Assembly: GCA_013396655.1 (NCBI GenBank)
Contig: WBMV01005960.1
Coordinates: forward strand, 313,776-377,775
Length of the DNA stretch: 64,000 bases
Direction of reading: 5' to 3'
DNA from: Campylorhamphus procurvoides
Taxonomy: Eukaryota; Chordata; Aves; Passeriformes; Dendrocolaptidae
Shown here: in pieces, positions 1 to 14,300 of the stretch
Layout: each line of letters opens with the position of its first letter
How positions within the stretch are numbered: the stretch's first letter is position 1
Made by a program: the position numbers and the translations under genes
The notes under the pieces: generated by a model
What the model was told of the DNA's origin: nothing
The model's input: only the letters and a program-made list of their open reading frames with translations
Databases searched by the model: none

Positions 1-3000
1 CTTCCTGATGAAAATATGATACCAACTAGTGGGAAATTCTTCTAGACAAATATATCATATTCTCCAGCTCCTGTAAACTTTTTTGGCATTACACATTGCA
101 TTCTTTATCAGACATTTTTACGAAACAAGGGGTTGCAGGGGTGTAGTAATTGACAGCTGATGCCAAGAAGTCTGTAAGAAAATTATTTGGGAAGTCTTCA
201 TAGAATGATGATCTTCTCCCCAGTTGAAATCATTAATTGCAAAACTGGAATGAACTCCCAGGTAAGAGAGACTATTGCTCTTTGTAATAAATTAAACTGT
301 CAATCACTCAAAGCACCTTTAATATCGTACTATTTCCCTGAGCACTTAAATTACAGGCTGAGTTTCATTTATCAGCCTGCTGTATGGGAAAAAGGATTAA
401 TTAAACTCATTCCAGTATTACAGTGAGGCTCTATTTCTCTTAGTATTACAGAATAATTGACTGCAAATGAATTGAAAAGTGGGTAAGTAATTGTAGTTAT
501 TATTCTGATGTAAATATTAGTTCTCTTTTGACATTTCAAAAGATTTAGTAGAGGCACTTTAGTGATAAGACAGATCATTACCTTGGCTAGGAGAAAGAGA
601 TAGCATAGAGAAAGTGAAATTACAATCATTAGTTTAGATACCTGAAAGTACTATTATTTGCTTTTTCATATAGTTATGTACCTTAAAGCACATTTTCATA
701 AACTGTTGCTGCTGATTTATTGTATTAAGTGGACTGCAGTAAAGACAGTGCATTATAGCCTGGTGCTTTGGAAAGAATGCAGAGGTTATGTGAGTCCTCA
801 CCGTGGAAGAGGAATGAGGGGGAGGTTTGTCTCAGACACTGAAAGTGCTATAAAATGCAAATTAACTGATTGCCATTGTGAATGACTAATTGTCATGAAA
901 AAATGAGACCAACGGGCACATTGAACAGCAAGAAATCACTTTTTAATTGGACAAGCAGAATAGCTCAGACAAGAAACTGCAACATCTTCAGAATAAACAA
1001 AATGTTTGCCCTTTGCAATTGGGGGTACCCTGAAGCCACTTTCTGATTCCAGCATCTCCTGCCATCCCTCTGGAGATCAGGGCCACACACCCAAAATCAG
1101 CAGCCCAAACCTGCATTGCCATTTTCGTTTTGGGGAAGGCAGACTGATTTCAGCAATTCTTTACCCCTGAAGAATGTTTTTTAAAACATTCTTCTAAAGT
1201 AAAACATGGGAAAAGAAAACTGAAGTCAAATCCTCTGAATCTGGGGTGCTTTTTTGGTTTTTTGTTTCTTTTCTCTTTTTACTCCTTAAGTTCTCTGTAG
1301 TTTTGCTCCTCAGCTTCTCTCTAGAAGATCAGAAGAAAACTTCAAAGCAGCCCCAGCCTCCTGAGCAGGATGGCTGGAGCGTTCCATTGCCCGGGATGAC
1401 CTGGCTGCTGCCTCTTTGGGCTCAGTTGGCAGCTCAGCTTTGGCACATTTTGGGTTATTACCACGAAGCCACAGTTTAGGCACATTTTGCTTGGTATTGT
1501 TTATTTCCTGCACTTCTTTTTTCAGGCTAAAACAGGCTGTTTACCTCACAGAGCTTTGAATAAATGTTTCTTCCTGAAGTGCACAACGTACAAACCTGCC
1601 AAGGAATGCAAAGCATTACAGAGGGCATTTCATTTCTCTGAGAATGGATCTGTTCTTTATAGATATCCTATTTTCTCTCCTTTTTTCCTCCATTAATTGA
1701 AGAAAACTCTTCAGCAGTTTGGACTCCTGCTCAATTTTGCACATCTTTGAAAGCAGAGCATCACAAAACAGATATTTAGTACATCTTTAGGCTGACAGGC
1801 TTTCTAGCAGGTTGTGTGTAATAGGTAGATAAAGACAAGGTGGTTTTGAATTATCATAAACATATGTGAGGGTGAGTGGAAGCAGAAAACCATTTAAATC
1901 AGTTAATTCAGGGGGAAAACAAGCATGTTCAGACTGTGCAAAAGAAGGGGTTTGTGCAATCTTCAGCTACAAGAACATTCTTCATCACCAAAATGTAAAT
2001 ATAAATACATTTATCAATAGTTCAAAAGAGGCAAGACACTACTGAGAATAAATACATGAACAGCAACTAGTATATTGAAGGGGATAATTAATTTATTTCC
2101 AGCTATACTTTAAAGACCATTAATATCAGAGATTTTTGTGTTTCCTCCTTACGGGTTTGTAATGACGCACTGCATTTTCTGGATAGCAAAAACATTCTGC
2201 AACTAAATAATTAAGTTTGCTCATAATTCCTTGTACATTAAGGTAGGAGATCAATGTGGCCACTGAAGCAAAGTGATTCTTTAAATTAAAAACAAATGTG
2301 TGTGTAATTTGGGCTTTGCCAATACCCTCCCTGCCTGACTTGTCACCAATTATTTGTTTCAAAGAGACAATCAGATGTAGCAGTCATGACACAGTTAAAA
2401 AACCTGGCTGGAGACAATTAAAATAAATCTATCCTCATTACTTACTTCCCCCATAATATGGAAGTGGGCAAAAAGAGAAATACAAATAGACTACAAAGAA
2501 AAAGTGATCAGGATATTGACAAAACTGCTGTAAGACAGATAAACCATAACCTTAAGGAGGGATCCTCTGCACTCCGTGGAAAGTTCAATACCTTAAACAC
2601 ACCTTTCAAAGGGCCATTTAAAATTCCTATTTGGCAAAGAATAAGTATCTACTCGAAGGTACAAACCAGAGGGTCAGATTAATTTCATAAACTTGTATAT
2701 TTGATCATGAGTTTTATATAAATGTGCAGCCCTCTGTTGGAAATTAGGCAGATTTCTTATGAAGAATAAAGGGGCAGGGGGGAGTAAATGCATGGCAATC
2801 CCAGAGGAAAATGCACCAAAGATGGGCTGAAAAATACCACGAGCCAAGTGCAGTTGCACACAACATGCAGACACACAGAGATCAATAGAAGGGCAACACT
2901 TCAGATAAGCCAGTCATCACTTCATCAAAACCTCCGGGAAGGAGGAGGAAAGATGATGTTTTCAAAAGTTGTTTAATTTCTAGGTGCCAAAATGTGGCTG

Positions 3001-6000
3001 ATAAAATAAAAATGAGCTTCAATGTTTTGCCTGAATAATATTTCCTGGCAGATGGGATAGTAGGAAATATGGGGCAAACTCTTTGATGGGTTTGCCTCGG
3101 AACAATCATCTGGTTTGCAAAGGGAAGGCTCTACACATTTTCACAGCATCATGTCTGTCTTTTTCTAACATTTAGTTGGTCACAGCTGCCCCAAGTCATG
3201 ACACGCCACTGCAGAGACCATGCAAAATAAAAATCACAGCCCTTAATCCCAGCCTGAGAAACATTTTGAATGAAACAATTCAATCCAGTAAGAAGTGGCA
3301 TTCTTTGTGACCCAGGTTTCTCAAACATCTGAGGAATACTGAGTAACAAACAGAATTATGGCAAGAAAATGGTAAAATAAGACTGGAATACAATTGCCTA
3401 GGAGGTGTGTTGCAGAAGCAGGAGGCAGGACTGTCAGATCCACCCCCTGGCCAAGCATAGCTGTAAATTGGTGGTTTCAGGTAAAACCTGCATCTTTACA
3501 CCTCAGTTTTCCAGCTGTGAAGCTCAGGGAAAATCCTCCCCTTTAAGACACTGAGATTTCTCGAAGAGTGAGGTGGAATACCAGAGTGTGTTAGCAGTTT
3601 CCCAGGGCTCCCTGCATCCTTAGCACCAGCTGCACAGGCAGGAATAGAACCACAAATCCACAGATTTCATTTGGAGTTACAGCTGAGAACTGTGGAAAAT
3701 CACAATCAGGGAAGTGCTTTGAGGTATTCCAGGTGTAGTAACTCCAGGCAAACATCCATCCTGAAACGATGTAGGTGAAATTCCTGCGAACCTAGAAAGC
3801 CTCAGGCATTTACTCAATGGAAACAGGTATAAGAGCATTCTGATTATTTAAATAAGTTGCCATAAAATTAAAGGAATATTTGCATCCAATGCTGACTCAA
3901 ACCAAATCAGTAGAAAAGCACTCGCTACCTTTAGTAGAATTAATATACAACCAGTTCAATTAAACTCTATAGACAATTACAGACTTGATTATGTGCAACA
4001 TTGTAGCACTATTGATGTTTAAATTACCCATGAAGTTTGAGCTATGAACTATTCCAAACTTCCTGATTTTAATGAACTTAAAATGTGGCATCGCAGGTAA
4101 CAACTGGACTGTGAATGTGTTCCCTGACACACCTCTGTGTGTCTGAAGCTGTGACTGCACCTCTGGCAGGGTTCCCCTGTGCCTGTGTGTGTGTGCAGCT
4201 GGTACCCAGCAGAGTCAAGTGCATCCCTTTGCTCACTGCTGCACACACTGATCTACTCCAAACAGCAGATTAACAGAGGGCACAGCTGAGGTGGCACAGC
4301 ACATCTCAAATCCAGCGTTACCTTAATGACATAGTTCGGGTTAACCACATTACTTAAAATTATCATTGCATAATGGATTCTGGAGAATCTTCAGACTGCA
4401 GTCAAAAGCAGAGGTTTAACAATGCCTGGCAGGCTTCTTTCTTTTGTAGTTACAGTTTGTGATCTTCACTCTAGTGACACCTCATTACCCAAATAGGCAG
4501 CACTGCCAACCTGAAATTTCATCAAGCTCATGGTTATCGGTGTCTTTGATCTAATTGCTGTGTGCGTGCACAGGACAGGGGGAAATTCTTTGTGTTCAGC
4601 TTTCAGGTTTTTCTCTTATCTCCCTTCTTGTGCCACAGTTGGCTGACACACTCTTGACTCTGTCCCCAAAGTAGACCATCACACCCTTCTCGTTTAGTGT
4701 TATACCCTTCTCCTACTGTCTATAATAACACAGCAATATTATAAATTGTGCTCAGTCCAAATCAAGAAGAAAACACCCTTTTTCCTTTACTCTTCAAAAA
4801 GATGTGACTCAAACCTTTTCTAGGACAATGACTCATTTAGGTGCTGCCTTCAAAGTACAGTTTTTCATGCGCCTTTTAAAAATTGAATGCCAGGATCCTG
4901 CCAGCACATAAAGGGCATCATTTCCTAGGGTTCAGGAAGGCCAATCCGCCTGTACAGAAATCATTTTGTTATTCCTTAGCACATATCTGAACTGGTCAAG
5001 CCAGAATCTCAAATGAGTTTCCAGCTCAGCATGCAGAAGGGACCTCCTGTCAGGAAACATCCAGGCAAAGGCATCTCATCCAGCTCGGCTGTCTGGGGGC
5101 TCACAGGCCCTGCACAAAACATTTCCAGGGCAGAACAGTCTGCCTGGCTGTGTGCTGAAATCTAGTGCTCTGTGATTTCAGAAAGCCCATCTTGAGTTCA
5201 TTCAAATTGTGTTCCCTTTTTTTAAAGTTTCCTGACATTTTGGTGGTGTTTTGTGTTCAAAGGCAGCCTGACCGTGTGTGGAGCAGGTGGTGACACAGAG
5301 ACCCTGCATGTGCACTGCCCTGCTATTCCACCACCAAATGAGTGCTTCAGTGAGTGTTCTTTCCACCTATTCTCCTCTGTATCCTAGAATATTTCTTCCC
5401 CTGTTTCCAGTTGTGCAACAGTCCAAATATTGAACTATTAATCTTTAATTATGGTCCTGTTGCTGGATACCACATAGAGCTTTGATCACATTGAAATCCA
5501 GCTGGTTTGCCTCCTTTGACACACAAACCCAAATTTATTTTCTTGGAATCCCAAGCATCATGATGCAGGCAAGCCATTTACACACACCGAAGATGCCTTG
5601 ATTGTGTTGCTTTCTAATTATTCTTAGAAAAAACTATAAATTAGAATGTTGCATGCCTAATTGCTATGAAAAAATATTCTTTCAACAGCTGCCAGAAGGC
5701 AGCATAAAAAGTTTTTGGATATGACCAAGAAGCAACTTGAAAACAGAAAGTAAATCAACAAAAAATTAATCTTAAAATTGTATTTCCCAGAGTCATACTT
5801 AAAAGATCTGGGATTCCACTCCTGATGAAAATGGACTCCAAAACTTCTCAGCAGTTAGAATGAAAAGTCCTAATTAGACTGGATTATCACATTAGTGAGT
5901 AATTGCAGCCCCTGAGTTGTCTCTAGGAATGTTGTTTGAAGCACCTGCTCCTGTGTGGAGCTCCCAGTGCCAGCGAGGGCAGCACACAGTCCTAATTCAC

Positions 6001-8881
6001 ATCATCTTTTCAGCTACCTATGGACATCATAAACCTTATTTGTGTTAACTCGGCCAACATTTGCTATCAAATGCCAGAACAAACCCCAGTTATAGCCCTG
6101 ATTATTTAGAGGCAGGAACAAATGTGTTAACAAGACATCTCAATCTTCTTTTCCCCCTCCTCACAATATAAGGTACACAAGAGCCAGATATTTAGTGACT
6201 GTTCACACAAAATCAGACCCTACAAACCCAGTGGTATGTTTTAAAATTTAAAATTTCAATTGTGCTCCTTGGAAGCCAAGCTGACACCGAGTTCAGTTTG
6301 CCCCATTACTGCTGGCCAAGTGTTTCCTCCCCCCAGCACAACTGAGGCACACCCAGTGAGTTCCCTGGGCTCTGCACACTGCAGTAACTTGTCAGATTTT
6401 GGGAGAGGAAGGCAGGTTTCACAGTGTTGTTTCAGCACTTTGGAGAATTTAATTCAACAGTTTGACTGCTTGTATACATCCATGAAATCTGATAATCCAG
6501 ATGGCAGAAAGACTTCTTAATATACAGAGTCAAAATAAGGACTTGGGGTTTGGGGTTTTTTTTGACTCCCCGTGAACAGCAAACACAACCTCCTTTCCTG
6601 GCTTTCCCATTAATTAAGGACACACAGATCTCTGTGCTGACTGTGCTGTGCTCCACGGGCATTTCTTTTCACCACGCGACTCTCTAATTTCCTCCAAGTC
6701 CATTTAGAAGTCTATTACATTAAGGGAGGGAAATGTATCACTTTGGCAATTATTCTGTTTACACTCCCACTAAACCACAGGGCCTTAACCAGAAGATGGA
6801 TAAAGATGATTTCCCAGGTGAATAAGGTTCCATTCATGGCAAATGCCCTGAGATGGGCTGTGTGTGCATGGCTGGGGCTGGGGGTCAGAAGCTGCAGTGC
6901 TGAGCACACACCTCAGCATCTCTGATCAATGCTTGTGCAGCATTCACCTGGCTCCTGTCACTTAGTTTGGTTTTCAGTGAATGTTCCTAAAAAGCTTTCT
7001 GGCTCCTCTATGTAGTTTGGGTTTTAAACTGTGAGAGCAATACAAAGTGAAGGGGCTAATCTCGGGTTTAACTAATCATGTTTTCATTAAGGGACATTAA
7101 GGATTTAACTGGATAGGACATTAAAAGACCAGTGGGGGTCTTTCTCCAGGACCTCTCTGTTTTACGATCTCTTTGAAGGAAATCACAGGGGAGATTGTCT
7201 CTCCGCTCCAGGCTGATGTGAAAAATTACAGAAGGTGCCAGAAGGTTTGCAGCAATAATCTGAATCCTCATAAATGGCCACAATAGTAATTAGCCGAGTT
7301 GAAGTAATTTCAGATTCAGGGAATTAAAGTTAAAAGCACTATCAGAGTGAGTTTGCAGGATTTTTTATACAACTGGGACTCTGGTTAGGGATTAAAACAG
7401 TTTGACTTCACCTTTCTCCATGAACTTACAAGAATTACATGTGGTTCTCTCACAGAAATCCTTCTGAATAACTACTTCAAAATATTGAAGTTTGCAGATT
7501 GTAATGCTATTTCTAAAAGTCTTTCTCTGAGATAGTAGGAGGAGAAACTGGCAAATCCCAAATTAACTGTGTTGGAGAGATGCTCACCTTGCAAAGTTCA
7601 GACCCATATTCTGAACTTCCCAAAACTGGTGGGAAAGAAAAGGGCTATGCCAAATTCCAGGCTGTCCATCTGAGAAGGGAGGTTCTCCCCAGGGGATTCC
7701 TGTCTAGATGCCATTGCTTAGAGCATTCACACACAGCCAACCCTGCCAACTCACATGTGAACTTGACATTGCTTTCTTTTTCTCCCAAAGCACCCCCTGG
7801 AGCTTGTCCAGGGCTCCTGTGGGCAGCACTGGTGCCAGTCCCAGGTTTGTGGGTGCCCAGCACCAGGTGCTGCTGCAGCCCCAGCTCCAGACAGGGCGGT
7901 TCTGTGGCGTGAACTGGTTTGTCAGTGGAGCTTCTTCAAACAGAACAAAGCTAATTGGAGAGAAGAGAATCTAGCATAGCATGGGGAGATGAAAGAGGGC
8001 AGAATAGTGCAAAAATTAAATTGTGAACAGAATAGGAGAGGCGCGCTGGTAAAGGGGTCAGGAATCATGTGAAGGAGGGCATGAGGACCAGAGGGTAAAA
8101 AGCTGATTAGCTGCTAATACACAAGCAGATCTGAAATGGGGAGGTAATTGTTTTAGGAAGCAAGAGAGACTTAAAACAGACACGCAATAATGATCCCACG
8201 TTCAGAAAATCCTTTGAAATTTTTTCTTTTTAAAAGAGCTTTATACAATAAAAAGAACTAAAGGGGGAATAAGGCTGTGATGGGAAAAAGAATTCAGAAA
8301 TTGCAAAAGGTTTGTGAGCAAAGGGAAAGCCACAGGAAAAGATCTAAACGTGCAATGCATTTAACATCAGCTGCCCAGCATCTGCAATGTCACAGTATTG
8401 ATGTTTGGTGTCCTGGAGCTTTCCCTTTAAACTGAAAGGGAAATCAATTGAACCTCAAATAGCAGAATTTTGGCTCTGCAGAACATGGTTTTAGACTCCA
8501 CTTTTAGCGAAATTCTTGCAAAAAAGGAGCAGCAGACAGGTAATTTAAATTATGATCCCTCTGAAATCAGTAAGGAAGCACAGGTTGAGAATAATCACCT
8601 CTTAAATACTAGGATTCAACTTACATTTTTCTTTAGAATACTCTCCTGTATTCACCCATTCCTTAAACCTAGCTGGGTCATATGGTTCTGCTCAAAAATA
8701 CTGCAGAATGTAAATCTTAAAATCCTTTTTAATTCTTTTGGGAATCGTCAAAAATGCTACAGAGGCATCCATATTTCCAAAGGCAGGCAGTGTTTTCCTG
8801 TGGAGCTGTGAAAGGTAGCATTAAGCAGTACAAAATATGAAGACAGTAGAAATGTGATGACCTGCTAAACTGCAAGGGTGT
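1..8881. other. Non-coding sequence, no gene recognised
   Basis: AT-rich single-copy-looking DNA with a palindrome at 1169-1194, a short GT run near 4180 and scattered open frames under 115 codons. None of these frames has a domain, consistent splice sites or codon bias that I can see. It is probably CHST8 5' intron or the flank upstream of CHST8. Confidence 0.6.
1169..1194. repeat. Perfect 12-bp inverted repeat
   Basis: GAAGAATGTTTT (1169-1180), a 2-bp TT spacer, and its exact reverse complement AAAACATTCTTC (1183-1194). It forms a near-perfect palindrome. No gene or transposon end is recognised next to it. Confidence 0.9.
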
Positions 8882-8988
8882 CACAGAATCTCCAAAAAAA
8901 TCGGGTTACAGGGCACTTGTGGAGGTCTCCAGTGCAACCTCCTGCTCAAAGCAGAGCAGCCTTCAAAGATTAGTCGTGTTGCTCTGGT
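8882..8988 (-). mobile_element. CR1 retrotransposon fragment, diverged
   Basis: Starts CACAGAATC and contains GGAGGTCTCCAGTGCAACC followed by TCCTGCTCAAAGCAGAGCAG and a GTTGCTCTGG end. These match the 3' portion of older CR1 subfamilies in reverse complement. It is more diverged than the copy at 22641 and has lost similarity by about 8990. Confidence 0.75.
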
Positions 8989-11340
8989 CTATCATACCTT
9001 TGTGAGAGATTACCATGGAGATTAGGGATAAGAAGACATTTCTAGGAGCCACTTTGCTTCTGTTGTCTCTGTCCAACCAGCAGTGACTGTGTCTGAATTC
9101 TGAAAAGCAGCCTCACACGTCAGAGAACAGATGGTGCTTCCTATGGACGAAGCAATAGCCCTGCTCTGGTCAATGGCTTTTGTACCGTGATGAAAACCAG
9201 GGTGGGCTCCAACAGCAGTGAATGGAGGGTGTCACAGCCCTCGCTGCCATGAGCTCATTCAAAGCCACGTGCTAGTGCAAGAGGACTGGAAATTGTGTTG
9301 CATTGACATGTCTGTTTGGAAGAAGGGAGTGAAGTGCTTCTGAACCCAATGGCGAGATTTTCTAGAAACTGATTCTCTCCCAGACCATGGGCTCATTTCT
9401 GCTGCATAAAGCACTGTGTTCATAGTGAACAAACAGGATTGCAGAGGGAGAAAAGGATGCTTCAGCCCCAGTACCACCACAATCCCACTGATATTAGTAG
9501 GCTACTTGAACACAGCTAAGACTGACCTCAGTGTCTGAACGCACCAGTGACCTGTCCAGACACACAGTGAGCCAACTTTTCAGCCCAGCTCCAGACCCCC
9601 AGGAGCACAGAAACAGCACAGGCTGCTGTGAACAAACCTGAGGGGAGAAGGCTGGGGAAGGAAGGAGAACAGTGGCTTTGGTGAACACCCCAGCTCCCCA
9701 TACCAAGCAGAGTCCCTGTGCTGCTCTGAAGGAAAACAAAACACATGCACAAAAGCAGAACTTTTGCAAAAGTTACTAGTTCCTTGGATAAAAATGAGTC
9801 TTATTGAACACAGGAAAAGCTGTAAGACTGCTCTTTGGGCTCCAGTTTTACCAAGACTTCCATTAAATGATGCTGACCTGCAATTACTGTTCTGCTAAAT
9901 ACCAGGCTACTGCTGAGCTTTGACTAAAGGCCACTAATGCATGCACTGGCAAATAGGCACTGAATCATTGTCACTGCTGGGGAAAGCAAAGAGGGAACTA
10001 CAGTCCTAGTAAAACTTCATTTCACTTCTATTTAGCATTGTTTTCATAAGCAGTAAAAGTTTGTAACAGAAGTACACTGGCTTCTACCTCATAGTCAGGA
10101 TATCTGGCAATCCATAATGTTGCTTTATGAAAAGGTTTTAAGAATGAAGGTTTAATGGTTGCAAGAGGAACTTCAACATTGCTCTGAATAGGGAATCACA
10201 AATTACAACCCACTCTCAAACTCTCAGTGATATTCTGACACAGATGGTCCCTTCACCACCAGTTTATTGTTCCAGTCTCAGTCCTCTGACCCGAGTCCTT
10301 GTGTGGAGTTACCAGAGCTCCAGAACCTCCCAGGGCAGCAGAGCTGAGCTGCCCCACTGCCATAGCTTGGGACCAGATGTGTTTCCACCACCTGGAACCA
10401 GGTCCAGCTTCCACAGTAACCTCGGGGTTAGGAAAGCAGCTGTGCTTGGCACACAGGAGTTGAACATGCAGGTTGTGAAAACCTCACAAGGGGATCCCCT
10501 CATCACTGAAAGACCTTGATGAAAAACTGTGGTGAGGAAAAGTGCAAAGGAGACCTGAGGGAACAGCTGAAGAGGGTTTAAACAGAGACATGTGTCCCTT
10601 ACAATCACAGCGAGCAGAGAGGGGCTGTCAGGGGCCCTGTAGGAGATGCACACAGCTCCTAATCCCAGATGTTCACCAGGAAGTGCCACATCCCAGGGTG
10701 TGCCATGCACAGCTCCTCCTGCAGGGCCAGCATCCTCCCGGCAGGCTGGGATGGGGCACACGCCAATGAACAGCCCCCAGGGAAAACTCCTGTCCCCAAG
10801 GAGAAGAGTCTAACCAAGATTTTACTTCCCAGGCTGCCATGCTGTATTAATTTTCTTAAATTTAAAGTGGTTTTGACTAAAGGAACCAGCACTACAGTAC
10901 TCATTCATTGATGCCTCTGAAAGAAGACATCACAAATAAGTACAATTTAGGCTGTCAGAACTGTCACTTTTCTACATGTTTTATTTAATGCCCATTTATT
11001 AATCCACATTAACAGTGAAGTAGAAGCCTCTTCTTATAGGGATAAAAAGGGAAGGGATACCTGGAACCTTTCAACCTCTTAGGAGACTACTAAACATCGG
11101 AGAGTATTATGAAAACACTTCATAATCCCTAGAAAGAATTAAGCTGTTTCTAATGTGAAACCCATTAAACTCTTTCATTATTTAAAATGCAATGTGAAGA
11201 AAAAGCATCTGCCTGGGGCACCATTTTACAAACAGAGACACCTAAAAATATTTGCACGTGAAGCCGTGGCTCTCTTTACAGAAGTGTTTGCACAAAGGCC
11301 CCATCCTTGGTCCCTGCAGAGAGCCCAGGGAAGGTGGCCT

Positions 11341-11385
11341 GGGCTGGGCTGGGCTGGTCTGGGCTGGGCTGGGCTGGGCTGGGCT
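11341..11385 (+). repeat. (GGGCT)n short tandem array
   Basis: Nine consecutive 5-bp units, eight GGGCT and one GGTCT variant as the fourth unit. The G-rich strand has runs of three G every five bases. It sits in a locally GC-rich block (about 11290-11640) whose low stop-codon density creates overlapping open frames on both strands; none looks like a protein. Confidence 0.95.
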
Positions 11386-14300
11386 GCTGCCCCAGGCTGG
11401 GCAGTGCGATGGTCAGCACCTGCCTCTCCCTCTCTTTGCTCCTGTGTTTCCCTGGCCCAGCTCTGCCAGCATGGCATGTCTGCCTGTATCCCACCTTCCT
11501 TCAGAGAGCCCCCAAACACAGCCCAGCCCTTCAGGGCAGCCAAGGGTGGTGCTGGGTGCAGTTTGCAGCTCTCCTGGGTGCACATTGCTGCATCCTGTTC
11601 CCTCACTGACCACAGCAAACTGCCCATCCCACGGGCTGCAATTTGTTCTTAGGAAGCTTCGGTGTCAAAACATCATTCCTGGCTTAGATTTAAGGCTTGG
11701 ACTGCTTTAACTTGGGCAAAATGACCCTGATAAGTTACACGGTGTAACAGAACAGCAAAATTGCTTAGGCTCACAATGTTAGGCTCACAAACACTGACAA
11801 ACACTAAATTTCACTCAAGTCTATCATGATTCCTAAGAGTCATTGAAATCTTCCCAAACACATCACTGCCTTCAATCACACCCATGGAGTGAGACACTCC
11901 AGCTTTTTTATAACCTCTTGTTGACTGACAGAGGCTTCTCTTACACTGAATTAATTCCCTGAGTTGTTGGAGCTACAAAAGAAGCCCCTCACAGCAGCCA
12001 AATGTTGTGAGACCCTGACCTTCCTCATCCTCCTCAAACACGCACTCTCGATGTCCTGAACTGCAGATCATGTACTAGAAACCCACAGTGCTGCATGTAA
12101 CAAGGACAGCCTTGCTGTTCCATATTTTAATTGAAAGGCAAATCTGCTGGAAGACAGGGTGTCACTGCCCTGCACCTTAAGACCTCCCTCTGTTTATGTG
12201 GAGTGGACATGAAAACAGCCCCCCTTGCTGTGAGAGCATCCTGGGTCTCTGCACAGGCTGCATGATCATGCAAAGCAGAAAGGAGAGGGAATCAAGCTCA
12301 GAAAACTGCTGCTCAAATTGTCATTTGACATGAGCCTTGGCAGATGCCGAGAGCTCTTTTTGGAGCAAACCAAGACCTTTAACTGTTCAGAAGACGAGGA
12401 AAGTGGAAAGTCTACTGTGTGAGCTGTTGAAGCTTTGGTTTTTTCCTGCCCTAGTTTTTCTGAGCTCCGTGCAGTCTGTGAACCTGCACTGCTGAGCTAA
12501 CCAAGGGACATAGAAGGTTGACTAAAGCTAAGTCAGGAGTCCTTTGGCAAAGACAGGGACAAACCCCCAATGAGGGATGAGCCTCCTGTCTTAACCTCAC
12601 CCTTGGAAGTCAAAGGCATGATGTTCTGCTGACCCTCAGTCCTGTGAATTCCAACCCTTTGCACTTTTTGTGATCAGCCTTCATAGCTTGGAAAAAACAA
12701 AATGAACTTCTGAGTCCTTTTTTTTTCCAATAAAGAACAGACAATGAAACATATTGCAAGTCTACATTTATTAATCTTCTTGATCTGACACAGAAATCAA
12801 AATAATTCATTTACAGGAAGCCAGTTTAATTCCATCTTCAGCAGCTGCAAGGTGCAGCTATGTTGTTAAATATATTCTTTTATTTGTTTTTGGAGTCTAA
12901 TCGTGATCCATCATTCCCCATTTCGGTGGTATTTTGTGGTATTTGGATATCACTATGTTTCTGTAATATTAATAACATCATAATCTTCATTAGTATGCAA
13001 ATCTATACCATCTGACAAGCTCCTCTTCTCTTCCATGAGCTCCTTTGTTGTTGTGGCCTCATGAATTTCATTATGAACCTAGATTATTATCAGACAGTGG
13101 GAAGGGGGGAGTGGGGAATAGAGAGAATGACGTGGAAATTATAATCTCTTGTTTTAATAATGAATCCAGTTTCATATTCCAGTTTGTTCTTGCACAAGCT
13201 TCTTCTGAGAGAAAAGGGAGCAAAAGGGAGGAAATTCTCACAAAACTGCTTCTGTGCAGTAACCTTTGGAGCAGATGCCACTGGAGGGGTGGGTTGGAGA
13301 TTTCAGACAACAGCAATGATTCTATACATATGGGTTTTTTCATTCATAGCTTTACAGACAGCAAAAGAAAACAAAAGAATTCATGCCATTCAAAGAGGGT
13401 GTCTAGAATTCCTGGAATAATGAGCCACTCCTTTGAAGTCTTATAGAATCCAGCAGTTTCTGGAAACAAATATGATTCCTTAGAAAATAAACTTGAGTCA
13501 CTGAAGTTGCATTGAGATCCGATATTAAAACCAGATTTCTATCCCCCCTGTAAAATTATGTATTTTGCCTGAATTACTGCTTAGATATTATTACTACCAA
13601 AATCAACCTCATTACTGAAACCTACAGTGCTCTCTACAAAGGGCCAGAGGTAGAACCTGGCTGTGACGTTTAGTCAGTTCTGGACAATCTGAGCAGCATT
13701 AATATGGGATTATCTCTGCTTTCCTTAAAGTATGATTGCACATCAGTTAACATAATCAGGTGAACCTAAGCAACATTAACTGCTGTTGTTTATTAACCAG
13801 TTTGTTAGAGGCCTCCCCTTCTCAAAAGAGATTTTAGTACTAGAACAAGATTTATCTCCAAAAACTCCATGAATTGTGTAATTATTCTAAGCTATTTATC
13901 ACAGAAAAGATTAGTAAACTCAACAAGAATGCCCAATTTTAAAAGATATTTTGGATTATTTATCAAAAAGAAGTGTGAGTTATCACATTAAGTGACCTAC
14001 AATGTAAGATTCCTTTGGGTTTATTTTGCTATTTAAAACATACATTCAAATGCTAATATAAGTTTGTTTATATTTTTCAATGCAGACTAGCAGTTCATAA
14101 TTACACATTCATTAAACCACTGCCAGTTTGCCTGCTTTCCTAGTGGGGACTGTCAAAAATCAGGACTTTTGTCATACTGAAGTCTCACTGACACCCTCCG
14201 AGTCGTTCCCTTTATTCTCCTCCTCATTAAGGAAAAACCTGTCATTAAAAGATCTATTTAAAGCAAGCAAAGAAGTGTGTGACTCTATTTCAAGCAAGCA

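Noticed and set aside
1246..1479. Hydrophobic frame as the CHST8 signal-anchor exon
   Set aside because: The hydrophobicity comes from a T-rich tract. It lacks the expected anchor sequence and has no donor one base into a Gly codon.
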